The translations under genes were made by a program, and so were the position numbers. A DNA stretch of 64,000 bases from Aquilaria yunnanensis (taxonomy: Eukaryota > Streptophyta > Magnoliopsida > Malvales > Thymelaeaceae), in contig CM077599.1 of NCBI GenBank assembly GCA_039654915.1, forward strand, positions 80,134,001-80,198,000, given 5' to 3'. Under the pieces are notes generated by a model. The model did not search any database and was not told the origin of the DNA. It was given only the letters and a program-made list of their open reading frames with translations. Positions 11,191-23,545 of this stretch are shown here, piece after piece (positions within the stretch are counted from its first letter, which is position 1; every line of letters begins with the position of its first letter).

Positions 11191-12301
11191 AAAAAAAAAA
11201 ATTATCATCGTAGACAACCTGAACTAAGTAAAAAAAAATTAAAACAACTTTAAATCACTTGTATTATAGATTAACTCCTAATTTTAAGTAGTATCTACTT
11301 TGGGGTTTTAAGTGTCAAGAATTAACTCATAATTTTATATTAATGAAAGCAATTGATATATTCCCAAATTAATCCCACTTTTTGTGCCTTTTAATTATAG
11401 ACAGTGGTGATTGACCTTAAACTTATAATTAACTTACCAAATTTAAATAGTTGGCTTTAAGACACCAATTAAGGGGCAAATTTGTCCAACATGATATGGG
11501 CCTATAAAGACCATGGTTCATGGTCGACGGCCTCTGTTGCAGGCATTGCTGTGGTTCAATGAAGAAATGAGGGATTAAATGAAACTTATGTTCTGCATAA
11601 AGGAACTGTATAGTATGTGGAAGTATTTAAGACATGGGATGTTGTTTTTACTTGTTACATGGAGTAGTGAATCTACGAGGGAGAGATGTAGGAGATGTTG
11701 TTGCTGTCTACAGTCATCAAAATTCCTAATAATAAGAAGGGATGAAGAGTAAATAGGGGAGGGTAATTTACAGAGTGTAGTAGACTAAACATACGACGGC
11801 CCAAGATATTAACTTCTAGTAATTCATGCCTTAATTCTAACCAAGTAAACTTACCAAAGACTGCGATTGACCTTAACCTAATAAACAAAACTTAGCTACC
11901 TTATTACCCTTCCCTTTTCCCATCTTCCACATAAGACTACACCAAATCTATAAAACATACACTTAATGCACGATCAACACTTCCTACAAACTCTTTTGTA
12001 TACCATACCACAATCATTACCTGTAAAATATAGAAAAAGGCGAAAAAAAAATCACATGGCGACCTCCATCACAAGGGCATGATTGAAATTTTATCTAAAG
12101 AACTCAGAGTAAGAGCTCATGGAACTATAATTAGATAACCAAAAGGACGGACATGTGTCGGAAATCTAACTATGACTTACTTGCCTCATATCAAATATAA
12201 TGACTACAGATGCCACAAAGTTAAGACCTTGAGGGCAAAAACCAGCATTATGCCACAATCCTGAGGACACATGTCACTGCCTCCTTACTCTCTTGTTTTT
12301 T

Positions 12302-12330
12302 CATTATTATTATTATTATTATTATTATTA
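12302..12330. repeat. (ATT)n microsatellite
   Basis: Nine or more perfect ATT/TTA triplets. Confidence 0.95.
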
Positions 12331-14223
12331 GATAAAGGTGATATTGAAAAAAATTTATATGATATTCCTACAAGACATCATCCTTACATGAACTTGTGAA
12401 CATAAGGAAAAATATCAATTGCTCTATAATTGTTAAGAGTATTATTCACTTTGGGTAAAAATTTCTCTTCTAATCCCAGATACAAACACATTGGCGTGAA
12501 ATATGATTGGATTGAGAAAAGGTTAGAGATAAGATATTACAGTTTGAGAAAATTCTCACAAATTAAATAAATTTTACATATTGATCAAACCCTAACAGGT
12601 AGAATCCTTTTCGGGGAAAATTGTTGAAAATGATGGGGTGGGTCCTGCCCATATGTAACCACCATTCAAGTTGGTTCTTTTTCTCTCAATTTTTGTGAAG
12701 AAGATAACAAAGGCAGAAAAAATCTCTAATAGAAAGTAGCAAAAGAAGGAGATTTCAATTATGGTAGGTGGATGATTTGTGAAACAATCTAAGTGGTGGA
12801 ACAATTGTCTGTGAAATTGGAGCGAAGGTTTTCCCAATGAGTTATGTAAGTCTAGCTTATTTTATAAGTCACCTTATATAATATAAAAATTGATAATTTG
12901 GCACCAGAGTTTTACATATCAATCAATCACATCACTGGTTCGTAATAATCGAACTCTCGCCACGTACGAGATAAACCAACCCCACCAACCACTCCAACAA
13001 TCCGGCATATTCGTTGGGGCCGACAAAATTAGTATAACTAGTAGCTGTGTCTCGGCGCATGAGCAAGTCCCATGCTTTTCCCAATTTAGTGCGGAAATTA
13101 AAAGTAAAACATATTTATTTTGAATAAAATTACGTGTGAGATATTTATTTTGAAAAGTGATAAAATAATGAGCATATAATTACATACCATAGTATACCAC
13201 CTATCACAAGTATGCAATATACAAGTTAATGTGATATGTCAAAATACCGCACGGTATATCACAAATCATAATATGTCACACTTATATTGAATTTATTTGT
13301 AGTATTTTGACAGTACTTAAGTGACACTGTTTTTAATTTATTTCAATTATTGTTTTGCATTTAGAATTTTTTATTAATTTTTTTTCTATCTTAAAAACAT
13401 ATGATTTTAATAGTGGAGGAAAATCTCACAATTTATCTTATAGACAAAACTAAAATTAAGAATGAACTATGTTATTTTGTTTAGTCATTTTCATTGATCA
13501 TCTTGCATTTAAATTTTTTATCCGTTGTGCCAATAGTTATTCCCTTCAAAAATATGAAATTCAAAACGTAATATAATAAGTACATACGAAAAAAAATACT
13601 CCCCAATTTTATATTTATTGAACCGTTTGGTTTCATAATGGGATTAAGAAGCTGAAAAAATTTGTGTATTGTCTTTTAACACATAAATTAAGATAATTGA
13701 AAAAAATTGAATATTGAGATGAGATAATTGGAATTGAGAGATTGTGCTTTGACGAAATAAGGGAGCTACGGGGCAAGTTCCAGGAGTGTTCCTTTAGGAA
13801 AATTGATAGATAATCAAATAGTTGTGCTAACCATATTGCCAAGCTTTGTAAAAGAGAGATGAGATGCCTCCAGTGGACATCAAGTTCGTCATCCTCTGTG
13901 CTGCCTTTAATTGCTCAAGACACTTTGTATAATCCCCCTTGAAGTTGAATGCATCAATATTCTTTTTTTGGCAAAAAAAATGACAATTTGAAAGTTAGTA
14001 TAGTAAAATAATTTACTAAGTTATAAAAATTTGCAACTGTTTAAAATAGAATTTGCAATAGTTTGGGATGGAGGTAGCATAATTACTTATGTTTCCTAAA
14101 AGCATTTCAGGTACACATACATTGTGGCGATCAGTATTTCTAATTTTTTTACTTCAAGGCTGAGGCTGATCACTGTGGCTCTAGTTCTTTTGTTGGATTA
14201 CGGTAACGGGATATCGAAATGAA

Positions 14224-15498
14224 GGATAAAATTCAAATTTTATCCCCTAATTTTAATGGTCATCCTAAAATGGTATCTTAACTTTAAAAGTGACTATTAA
14301 AGTCTCTTAACTCAACTCATATGCCTTATTTTGGTCCCTTCCATCAGTTCAGACTTTATTTCTGATGGAAATTACTTAAGTGGCACCCAAATTGCCACTT
14401 AGCATCCTCTTTCATGGTAATAAGTGACACAATCAGAAGAATAATAAATCTCAGGCTATAATTGACACAAATAAATAATTTTAGGGGCTTAAAAGGTTGA
14501 TTAACTCAAATTTTCTTATCTTTCCCAATTCTCACCATCGCCGCCGTTTACGCATCACGCCACCTGTCCGTTTCCCATCTCCCCGTCTCTCCATCTCCCA
14601 TCTACTGCGGCTCCCGTCACCTTACTCGCAATTAACTTCTCCGGCTCCGCATCGTTGGTACTGCTTTTTGGGTTTTTGTTCTCTCTCTGTCTGATCGAAA
14701 TGGCTGAATTTACAGCTTCTGCCTCAAATTTGGAGCCACGTCCCAACCGGCCGTCCACAGAGTCTACACTGAAACCCGGACAAATGAGCAGCCTGAGGCA
14801 TATGACATATCACATTGGCACCTTCACCTCCGTCCTTTGGAGAGAGAAGCCGCCACAGCGAAGAAAGGTTTGGTTAAAAAAAACAAGAAAAAAAAATGAC
14901 CGGCCTGTGATAATAGGGGGTTCGTTGCTCTGAGGGTTCCCATCAAGATTTAGATGAGAAATGGATGTGCCCACTTGTTCCTTATGCAAGATTTCGCTTT
15001 TCCTTTCTCTTTCTCTCGACGTCAAATCTAGATTTTTTCAGTCTGCAATGGAGTTCGATTGCCTTATTGCGTGTCTATGGCTTAGTTGCGGGTGGGAGAC
15101 GGAGGCTAGAGATGCGTTACAGAAGCCAGAGGAGCCAGTGGCAGATGAAGTCGGAGGCCAGAGATGCGTAGACGGCGGCAAACGGTGAGAATTGGGGAAG
15201 ATGAGGAAATTTGGGTTAATCAACACTTTAAGTCCCTAAAAATATTTTTCTGTGTCAATTTTATCCTAATATTTATTATTTCTCCAGTCTTGTCACTTAT
15301 TGAAAAGAAACAGAATGACAAGCGGCAATTTGGGTACCACATAAGCAATTTTCTGTCAAAAATAATGCCTGAACTAATGGTAGGGACCAAAATAAGACAC
15401 GTAAGTTGAATTAGGGAACTTTATTAGTCACTTTTAGAGTTAAGAGACTATTTTAAGACCAACCCTTAAAGTTAAGGGACATAATTTGAATTTTACCC
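14224..15498. mobile_element. Mutator-like element with unidentified gene-like cargo
   Basis: The left end (GGATAAAATTCAAATTTTATCCC) and the inverse of the right end (GGGTAAAATTCAAATTATGTCCC) match, and the inverted homology runs about 290 bp. A second inverted match lies just inside: 'ttcccaattctcaccatcgccgccgttta' near 14522 against 'aaacggtgagaattggggaa' near 15179. Flanks CGAAATGAA and AAAAATGAA agree at 7 of 9 positions, a degraded TSD. The interior (14550-15170) includes a frame with MAEFTASASNLEPRPNRP (from 14700) that I do not recognise. It is of the same TIR type as 29219-30338. Confidence 0.75.
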
Positions 15499-15599
15499 AA
15501 AAAATGAAGGATGCGCCTTTACTGTCGGATGTGCAGCCTATAACATTAAACACGTCTGTTCGGTCCATCCATAATCTATGATTTGAGAGCTTCTTTTTT

Positions 15600-15840
15600 T
15601 TTTTGTCAATGAAAGAATTGTGCAAGTGCTAACTGTTGTGATTTTTTTTTCTCCCTCAAACCTGATGGAGACCTCGGGCTTTGCACTTCTAGAATTTGAC
15701 TCATCCATTGATGGAACAAAGACGAAGGGAAGGCAAGGAGCGGCGAGGAGAAATTTAAGGCAACTCATAAATCCATATCTTGGAGCCCAATTAAATATTC
15801 ATGAGAAACTCAATGTGGGCCTTTCCATTCAGACGAAAAA
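15600..15840 (-). pseudogene. Unidentified 5'-gene fragment, copy 1
   Basis: On the minus strand a CT-rich leader (ctccttgccttcccttcgtctttgttccatca) runs into an ATG near 15710 with MDESNSRSAKPEVSIRFEG. The leader and start region resemble 35120-35300, where the same leader precedes MAESKPNSSSGNS. The two appear to be paralogous copies of a 5' UTR plus start codon. I do not know the parent gene. No downstream exons are seen. Confidence 0.35.
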
Positions 15841-15844
15841 AATA

Positions 15845-16560
15845 ATGTTTCACATTAACACAACCCAATTAACATGTTTTTTCATTTTAGGCCAAGTTGC
15901 GTCCGTAACCCAATTTAAGAAAAAGACAAAGTTGCCTCTGATTGTCCTAAACCAGATTCATCTTGCATCACTCCAGTTGCCCAGTAGAGGACTTCGATCA
16001 CTACCTTCGCTAGCTTGCCTCTGCTGCCTTGATTTCCCATTTCAAAAGAACAAGTTGTTAGACGCATGAGAAATTCAGATGATTTTCAATTTTCTTAAGG
16101 TTTAAAGCCTCAGAACAAAATCGCTCGAAAAACAGAGGTGTTACACCACTCAAGCTTGGCAGTCCATCGCGAAATTTGAGTCCAAATCTCACTAATGAAG
16201 CTCGCCATGGAAATGAATGGCGGCATTGATCTCAGTGTCGGCGCCAGTGCTACATCAATTGGTGTGTCCAGCAAGCCTAATGTGAAAGGGTTGTTTGGTG
16301 AGCCACGAATCCGATTAGCTTCTTCTGGTGGCGACAGTGGTGGGGAAGAAGGAGGAGGAAGGAGACGAGAGAGAGGATATCGAAGAAAAAAGATGTGATT
16401 AAGGTTATGATGATGGATTTGAGGAAGAAGGAGAGGAGTTGGAGGTGAATGGGGCAAATGAGTGAACAAAAATCAAAACCCATGTCTAGTCATGGGCTGA
16501 ACTGAAAAAACATGTTAACTTGGGCCAAACAATTAGTCAAAATGATTGTGTTAAATTAAT
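15845..16560. repeat. Inverted-repeat element with gene-like centre
   Basis: A segment near 15853-15900 ('attaacacaacccaattaacatgttttttcattttaggccaa') is inverted at 16489-16556 ('catgggctgaactgaaaaaacatgttaacttgggccaaac...'). The centre (16100-16480) is less AT-rich and contains overlapping frames on both strands (MKLAMEMNGGIDLSVGAS forward). I recognise no protein. It is probably another small transposon with captured sequence. Confidence 0.4.
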
Positions 16561-17324
16561 GGTGTGGCGAACTTGCCTCTGAGATTTCAAATTTAATTCA
16601 TTCAAAAAAATTAGGCGCATGAGATTTAGGTGAAAAGTGGTTTAGGGCATGGGTCGCATGAGAGATATGTATGAATTTAATGTGTAAAGAAAGCAAAAAG
16701 ATATATACAAATCATGAAAATCTTTGCACAAGTGAGATTCTAAAAAATGTCACTGATATGCTGAATTGTACAAGTGAGTTTAATTCTTCAAATATTATTG
16801 TACACATATTATTTCATAATTTATGCATATAATTTTTCTTATATGTACATAAATTTATATTTATTTATATCTTATGTGTATAAAAAAATTAAGCTTTCAA
16901 AAGTAAAATAAAAAAGTTGATCAATAGTAATACAATAATGATATGTATATTTGCCATGAGACAAACGTATATAGACTTGTATTTTTATTTTTTCTCCATT
17001 TATTCAATTTTTATTTTTTTGGTAATCTTTTCAATTTTTTGTTAGCTTAACTATTTCTTATTTTTTGGTATATTTATTATTATTTTATTATTTTCCTTTT
17101 TAGATATTTTTTCTCTTTCATCTATTGAGTCAAGTTCCATTTATACATATGAATAAATATACGATAGGTGGGCGGACGGAGCCTTCATGCGAAGACAAGG
17201 CTAAGGAACTGAGAGTTTTCTCTCCAGGGAAAATATATTGTGGCACTTGACTTAATTCAACGCTTAAAATGTTGACAGAGGAGTGGTTTGGAAATTTATA
17301 TTTTCTCCTTCTTTTCTTACACCG
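16561..17324. other. AT-rich intergenic
   Basis: I see no gene or clear repeat. TATA-like and poly-T tracts are abundant. Confidence 0.5.
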
Positions 17325-17520
17325 CCAAATAATAACTTCAAAAATTGTAATTTAAACTCTTAGTAAACTATCTACTAATAATTTTAATCTATGGTATTTA
17401 TTTTAAAATGTCAATTAGTTACAAAAAAAACTTGAAATTATTTGAATATATCAGTAGACAATTTAAGTTAGGATTTCAAGATTTCTATAGAAATGTGTAA
17501 AACAAAGAAGGGGAAAATTG
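17325..17520. repeat. Dispersed repeat, uninterrupted copy
   Basis: The text 'aactatctactaataattttaatc...caattagttacaaaaaaaacttgaaattatttgaatata' is matched by 24905-24946, 26623-26712 and 27679-27760 read in succession. The two Mutator-like elements at 24947 and 26713 interrupt that second copy, so this copy serves as an approximate empty site. Confidence 0.55.
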
Positions 17521-17589
17521 TAGAGTTCTAAGCTCCAGACGTGTAACTCTTTACTGTATTATTAACCTAAGTTTAGGAGATAACCGCAA

Positions 17590-18107
17590 AATACAAAAGG
17601 GAGAAATTGTTCATAACAAGGGTCACTTAGCTTTTGTTTCTCTTGAGCTTCGTTATATTTATTACACTTTAATAGGACAAATTTGAAAACTTGCCCCTAT
17701 CTCTCCGTTGTAGTGCCTTTTCTACACTATCTGGCATCAACTTTCCCATTTAAATTTAAAAAATTTGATAACTATATTTTAGTAAATTTAAACTATTTAA
17801 CAACTGTTTTGGCGATGCGTTGCTAACAACCTCCCAAAAAACCCGAGGATTGATGACTTTGGTGACACGTTACGAACAGTGTCGCCAAGGCCTAAGTCCC
17901 TCAAGCTTGAGACACATTAAGAATATCTTAATCTCTCGGTTAGCATCCCTAAACTATTCTAAAATGTTCCGTAGTTTCGGTTGGGTATAAAACTCATTCC
18001 TAAGTTGGGAATTATGCTTTATTTAGGTGGTAGTTAAGTGGTGTCGTCAAGGTAGGGTGAGGAATGATGACTAAGGGAGTTAAAGTGCTCAAGTTGTTAA
18101 GGGAGCA
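17590..18107. other. Possible Ty3-gypsy LTR remnant, left part
   Basis: Together with 23546-24860 this low-complexity, stop-rich sequence reads like a long LTR split by the CACTA insertion. The right part carries 'tactgagtacttttgagtattcacccctt', similar to a motif common in Tekay/Del-type plant LTRs. I find no primer-binding site, polypurine tract or internal genes. Confidence 0.3.
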
Positions 18108-18119
18108 CACTACTAGAAA

Positions 18120-18600
18120 AACCGCATTTAGAGACGGCCATCCGTCGCTAAACATGATATAGCGACGGCACATCGTCGCTAAAATGCCCGTTACTAATTC
18201 ACTCGCCGCTAATTTTCTAGCGACGGTTACCGTCGCTAATTAGTGACAGCTAAACGTCGCAAAACAGGCCGTCACTAATTTTCTGGTAACGGTGTCTGCC
18301 GGAGCGTTAGCGACGCATAGCCGTCGCTAGTTAGTGACGCGTAGCCGTCGCTAGTTAGTGACGCATAGACGTTGCTAGTTAGTGACGAGTAGCCGTCGCT
18401 AACTAGCGACGCATAACCGTCGCTAGTTAGTGACGCGTAGAAGTCGCTAGTTAGTGACGCGTAACCGTCGCTAGTTAGTACCAGTTAGTGACGCGTAGCC
18501 GTCGCTAGTTAGTGACACTTGGCCTTCGCTAGTTAGTTCTAGTTAGTGACGCGTGGCCTTCGCTAGTTAGTGACGCGTAGCCGTCGCTAATAACTAGAAA
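18120..18600. repeat. Left CACTA subterminal repeat array
   Basis: About sixteen degenerate copies of 'ttagtgacgcgtagccgtcgctag' with a period near 24-28 bases. Each pairs a GTGACGCG-like half with a CCGTCGCT half. Such arrays are transposase-binding regions in En/Spm elements. Confidence 0.9.
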
Positions 18601-19010
18601 AAAATTTTAAAATTGTAGGAACCGCTAGTTCCATTATATGCATGCATATGAATTCAGCTATATCATGGTCAACATTTTCATCAGCAAACCTCCACTATAC
18701 GTGTCTATTCCATACAACCCAAACACAAAACTAGGTAACATTAATCCAAAGTTATGTTATACACTCCCAATAGTCATAACCATAACAATTGATATTTAGA
18801 ATACATACAATGTCACAATGTATTTTGGCTAATTTACAACCTTAATAATTATAGTGACATAAAATAGGCCCAGTTAATGGAATAAAAAAGACATGTGAGA
18901 CAGATTAAGTTACACAGAAGCACAAGAAAAGTGAAACTATTTCTTATGTGCTAGGAGTGAGGAAGGTGCTTTTCTAATATGCGGATCTTTTCTTATTTCT
19001 TTCTCAGCAG

Positions 19011-19077
19011 GAGTCGAGAATTTGCAGTAGAAGGATCATTGTTGCCACTTCCATTGGAAAATAAGACTTCTGCACAG
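19011..19077. other. Exon-like segment of unknown origin
   Basis: Forward, a good acceptor (tttctttctcagcag) and donor (cag|gtaaag) bound a 67-base segment with one open frame (SREFAVEGSLLPLPLENKTS). In reverse the same bases give an open frame ending FSNGSGNNDPSTANSRLLLR then KK and stop, which could be a last exon. I cannot tell which strand is real or which gene it came from. Confidence 0.2.
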
Positions 19078-20645
19078 GTAAAGCACCTTCATCTACTTCA
19101 GTCAAATGCCTAGCAGAAAGTGAAAGAATAGTATGACGTTGCAAGAATCATAGTTTAGAATAAAATCATGACATGGACCCCTATGTTTGGAGGGAAGTCA
19201 ACTTTGGGTCTTTCAAAATTTTAAAAAAGAAAACAGAAAACACAGCAGCATTTTCTAGGATTGAGAAAAAAATAACTGAAGCTTACTCATATTTGAATTC
19301 CCAAATGGCCAAGTAATTCGACTAACTAATCTCAAAATATCCTTCCAGTATCAACACTGACAACAAGCAGCTCTACAGCTTCCGAAGTATATTCATAGCT
19401 AAATTAGCTCAATATATAGCTTTCTAACCCATATTTGTGTCATAACCTGTGCAACTACCATTGCTAGTTATTGTAATAAGTAGACCAACTGGTATATCCA
19501 AAAACCTTTTGCAATGCCACTTAACGGTTATATTTCATTTTTTTTTCTTTTTTTCAGTTCAGAAGCCATAAACATATTCCATAACTGTCAATTGCTTAAT
19601 CTGATATGGAAGAGACTAGTGAAGAAAGTAGACCTTTGTTATAGCTTCTTGAATGAATTTCTCAACCTGTAAGAAAAAATTTCTATAGTGTAAGATGAGT
19701 GAGATCTATAAAGCTGAACATGGAATAAAACCCACTTGAGCAATGGACCTTCTATTGATTGGACTGCAAATAATAACTTCAAGAAAAAAAGACAGGCACA
19801 TAAAGGCACATTCTTTCAATCTGGGCTCCTGAAAAGGCAATTATATATTTTCACACATGTAACCCATCTTTTAGCAGGCATCCCCAGAAACAGAATACAA
19901 ACTTACAAGTTGAACTTTAAAAAGAGTTCGGAAGCAGTAGAGGAAAATTTCAGTTGCTTTTACAGGGAAAATGAAGGAAAAAATCCTAGGAATCAATAAG
20001 CAGTATGAATACTATTAAAAAGAAATACCATAAGATAATTCATTGGAATCTTATATAAGCAATGCATTACCATCTTGCACTAGTACTCTATTTACGCAGA
20101 CACAAGTCTGCCCAGATCATCCTAGACCTAAGATTAAATTTAAACATACACTTAGGTCTTGATATAACTCTTAGTGAGCACGAGCTAACTATGTCCAGAA
20201 TTTGGCATTTTGGTCTGCTAAGTGCAGTCCAACACATTTAGTTAACAGATGTACTAGATAAATCACCAAGTTAAGAGTAACAGACTAGAATTATCACCAA
20301 GATTAGTTGCAAAAACACAACTATTGCATACACACTAAAGGCATCCATGAGAAACTAACTTGTACTACCTTTATGGTAAAATAAAGGCACCAGCATTATG
20401 GCGCAAACTAAACATGTCCAAGGTAGTCTTTAGGTCACAGAAATGAACTTGCAATAACATGCATTAGATTTCAATGCCTTTCCAGCAAGGCATCACTTCC
20501 GCTTTAGCAATAAATCAGAAACCAAAAATGTCCAAGGAACTATTCACCCATTTGATGAAGAAAATACATACGCATATGCCAATGTACCAGACCATATTAA
20601 TTCCACAAAAATCAAAAGGATGGGAAATCACAGGAATTAGATTAC

Positions 20646-21379
20646 CTCCTTTGGGAAATAGATCCCATTTGACTTTTTCATCAATTCAGCCCTGAAAACA
20701 CAAATATTCAGAAGATAACAAGATATATCAGCTGCAATGGCATAGAATGAAAGCTTCATTAATTGCAAAAAACTACTATTCGATACTACAAACTCACATG
20801 TCTCCACCTTCACAGTATCCAGTGATAATACAAACGTAGCAGCCCTAGAATAGACAGATGGCCATCACTTGTCATGTGAACAACTTAAGAAGAAAAAAAA
20901 AACAGATGCTACTTCCGGAAAAAGCTCGAATTAGTTGCTAATTCTTACTTTCTCAACCCAAGCTTCCTTGAATTCAACAATGTAAGGATGCTTAATTCGC
21001 GCAATAAGAGCCATCTATACCATTTAACATAAAGCAAATTCCACAAATAAGTTAAAAAAAAAAAAACAAATCCTAGTCTATCCAAAACATAATCAAATTA
21101 ATCAAACCGACGCCGAAACTTACCTCTTGATGTGCAGATCTTCTACAGCGCTCCGTCTGCCTCGCCAATCTGATCTTCTTCAACACGTACCTATAAATCA
21201 CATAGAACCAAGTCAAATAACCAAATCAAGAAATACTTGAAAGAAAATGTAGCGGCGAGAGAGGGCGTAAGGGAGCAGTACTTTCTCTTTTCAGCTTTGT
21301 GGTGGACCAGAATGGCGGCGCCGAAAACACCGCGGCCGATCTGCTCCATGATCTCGTACTGATCCATTCTGGACTCCAT
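20646..21379 (-). pseudogene. NIMA-related kinase (NEK5/6-like) 5' exons, captured
   Basis: Five minus-strand exons keep consensus splice sites and reading frame: 21283-21379 (MESRMDQYEIMEQIGRG, then FGAAILV and KAEKRK), 21124-21190 (YVLKKIRLARQTERCRR), 20949-21014 (MALIARIKHPYIVEFKEAW), 20798-20844 (GCYVCIITGYCEGGDM) and 20646-20691 (AELMKKSNGIYFPKE). These cover the glycine-rich loop (GRGVFG; plant NEKs usually have GRGAFG), the ATP-anchoring lysine of VLKK, and the helix C region. The catalytic HRD and DFG exons and the C-terminal tail are absent, so no active kinase can be made. GC-rich leader sequence continues upstream to about 21715, where CACTA repeats resume. Plant NEKs act in microtubule organisation and cell expansion. 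Here the fragment is transposon cargo. The intact splice sites suggest capture was fairly recent. Confidence 0.92.
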
Positions 21380-21715
21380 TTGACCCTTCGAATCAAATCG
21401 AAAACAATTTACCTGAGTCAGGAGAACATCGGCGCGCCTTTCAACGAGTGGGGAGGACCGATTACCTTCGATTCGGGCCAACGCAGTAGACGATTAGCAG
21501 TGGAGGAAACTATCGATTCCTTGTGGGAGGGGAGGCTGAACGACTGGGCATTTTCGGCCAAATGGCTGCCGATTTAGGCAGGGGAAAGGAGGCAGAGAAG
21601 ATTGGAGCAGGCGAGCCTCAGTTTGAAATTGAGAGATCACTGAAGAAGTCAGTGCAAAGAGACCATCAGACAGGGAGGACGCGAAGACTGAAAAGAGAGG
21701 TGAAGGAAATATAAT

Positions 21716-23540
21716 GAGCTAAGCGACGGCTGACTGTCGCTTACAAGTAGCGACTACTCGCCCTCGCTACTTGTGTTAATATCACCCCAGCAGGCTAATT
21801 ATAAAATAGTAATAAATTAGTAATAAATGATCAAGCCTAATGTGACAATAAATTAATGGTCCATTAATTTAATTTTCATTAAATAGATTATTTATTAATT
21901 ACTAAAAAAATGTTTAGAGATTTGTATGCTAAATTAATCAAATTAAAAATTATAATTATACAATTAAATAAGTGACATATAAAACGATAACTGGTTTTAT
22001 TGAATTAGATTTAACATAAACAATAAGTAAAATAAAATGTGAAAAATTGGAAGTCACATTATAAAGATTAAGTAATTGAAAAGTGACAAATTAGCAACAG
22101 TAATGACTAACACATATATTTAAAAAATATATATTTATTTTAAATGAGATGACAAATTAGCAACAAAAATGAGTAACACATAAGAACTATTACTAATTTT
22201 TTGGATTTTCTTAAATTTAATGATGGCTAACCTTCACTAGATTAGTGGCGGTAAGACGTCACTAAATTTAGTGACTAATAACCGTCACTACATTAGCGAC
22301 GATAAGCCGTCACTAAATTTAGTAACACATAACCGTCACTAAATTAGTGACGGTAATACGTCACTAAAATTAGTGACGCACAACCGTCACTAAGTTAGCG
22401 ACGGTAACCCGTCACTAATATTAGCGACTCATACACGTCACTAAATTAGCGACTATAAGGCGTCACTAAAATTTAGTGACGCATAAACGTCACTAAATTA
22501 GCGACGGCAAACCGTCACTAATTTTAGCGACGCATAACCGTCACTAATTTTAGCGACGAATAACCGTCACTAAATTAGCGACGGTAACCCGTCATTAATA
22601 TTAGCGACGAATAACCGTCACTAAATTAGCGACGTTAAGGCGTCACTAAAATTTAGTGACGCATAACCGTCACTAAATTAGAGATTTTAACTGTCACTTA
22701 TTTAGCGAAGATAGCCAAACACAAACTTTAGAAATGTTTAACAGTCAGTAAATTTTCAATGGTAAATTATCACATAAAGCTCGGTGAAACTTTTGCGACG
22801 GATATATTCGTTGTGTATTAATATTTTTTTTTTATTATTCTGTTTATTTAAACAAGATTATTTGTTGTAATGCTAAAGGTACAACAATTTGTTTGATAGA
22901 AGGATCTCAATAACGTAAATAAAATTCGTATAATCTTAATTAAAATTGTTTCGTGGGGAAAAAAATATCTACAATCTAAATACATTTGTATTAGATTAAC
23001 TGAAATAATTTATGTTGTGTGAGAATTTGAGACGTCACACAATTTTCAGCTATAATATTTTCATTTTTCTGGTAGTGTATTCAAAAGTAATTATTTATGT
23101 TCAATCACATAACAATTTATCACAAAAAATACAGTCACATGAGAACCCAAACTTTTATTTTTTTATTTTTATTAGTTTAGCGACGTGTAACCGTCACTAA
23201 GTTAGCGACGGCAAGACGTCGCTAAGTTTAGCGACATGTAACCGTCACTAGTTAGCGACGGCGACATGTAACCGTCACTAAGTTAGTGACGGCAAGACGT
23301 CGCTAAGTTTAGCGACGTGTAACCGTCACTAATTAGCGACGGCTTATCGTCACTAGTTAGTGACGGCTTACCATCGCTAAGTTTAGCGACGTGTAACCGT
23401 CACTAATTAGCGACGGCTTAGTGACTAACAGCCGTCGCTAAATTCTCACCGGAATATTACCGACTATTAACCATCGCTAATTAGCGACGGTTTTTAGCCG
23501 TCGCTAATTAAACCGTCGCTAAATTCAATTTTTCTTGTAG
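21716..23540. repeat. Right CACTA subterminal repeat arrays
   Basis: Two dense blocks, 22225-22710 and 23170-23530, of degenerate units like 'aaccgtcactaaattagcgacggta'. They are separated by AT-rich sequence (22720-23165), with a short repeat at 21720-21770. The right array is longer than the left one and uses different spacer bases (AAATTTAGTGACGCATAA). Confidence 0.9.
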
Positions 23541-23545
23541 TGGCA

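Larger units (their letters stand above)
9390..14223. other. Long AT-rich intergenic region
   Basis: I see no coding gene in these 4.8 kb. The frames at 10684-10938, 11673-11888, 12592-12837 and 13633-13842 lack recognisable motifs and look like chance frames. Distinct items inside are listed separately: a possible Helitron end (10443), a cluster of TGTACAATT words (10860-11190) and an (ATT)n microsatellite (12302). Confidence 0.55.
18108..23542. mobile_element. CACTA (En/Spm) element carrying NEK kinase fragment
   Basis: The element starts CACTACTAGAAAAACCGC and ends with the inverse of CACTACAAGAAAAATTG. Both ends are followed by subterminal repeats of the GCGACGG / CCGTCGCTAA type. The 3 bp target duplication GCA flanks it exactly (18105-18107 and 23543-23545). 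No TNPD/TNPA-like transposase frame is visible, so it is non-autonomous. The middle (about 18600-21715) is not CACTA-like and includes five exons of a NIMA-related kinase on the minus strand. Mobility would depend on a transposase made elsewhere. Confidence 0.93.

Noticed and set aside
15620..16069. 149-codon forward frame
   Set aside because: Spans the junction between two repeat units and is antisense to the leader fragment. Its sequence shows no conserved motif.
16110..16469. 119-codon minus-strand Pro-rich frame
   Set aside because: Low-complexity antisense of a GGAGGAAG-rich tract. The part before it is too short to assign.
21299..21577. Forward 92-codon frame
   Set aside because: Antisense to NEK exon 1 and its leader.
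18120..23540. Regular repeats resembling a CRISPR array
   Set aside because: The units are degenerate, contain inverted halves, and lie just inside CACTA termini with a 3 bp TSD, so they are transposon subterminal repeats in eukaryotic DNA.
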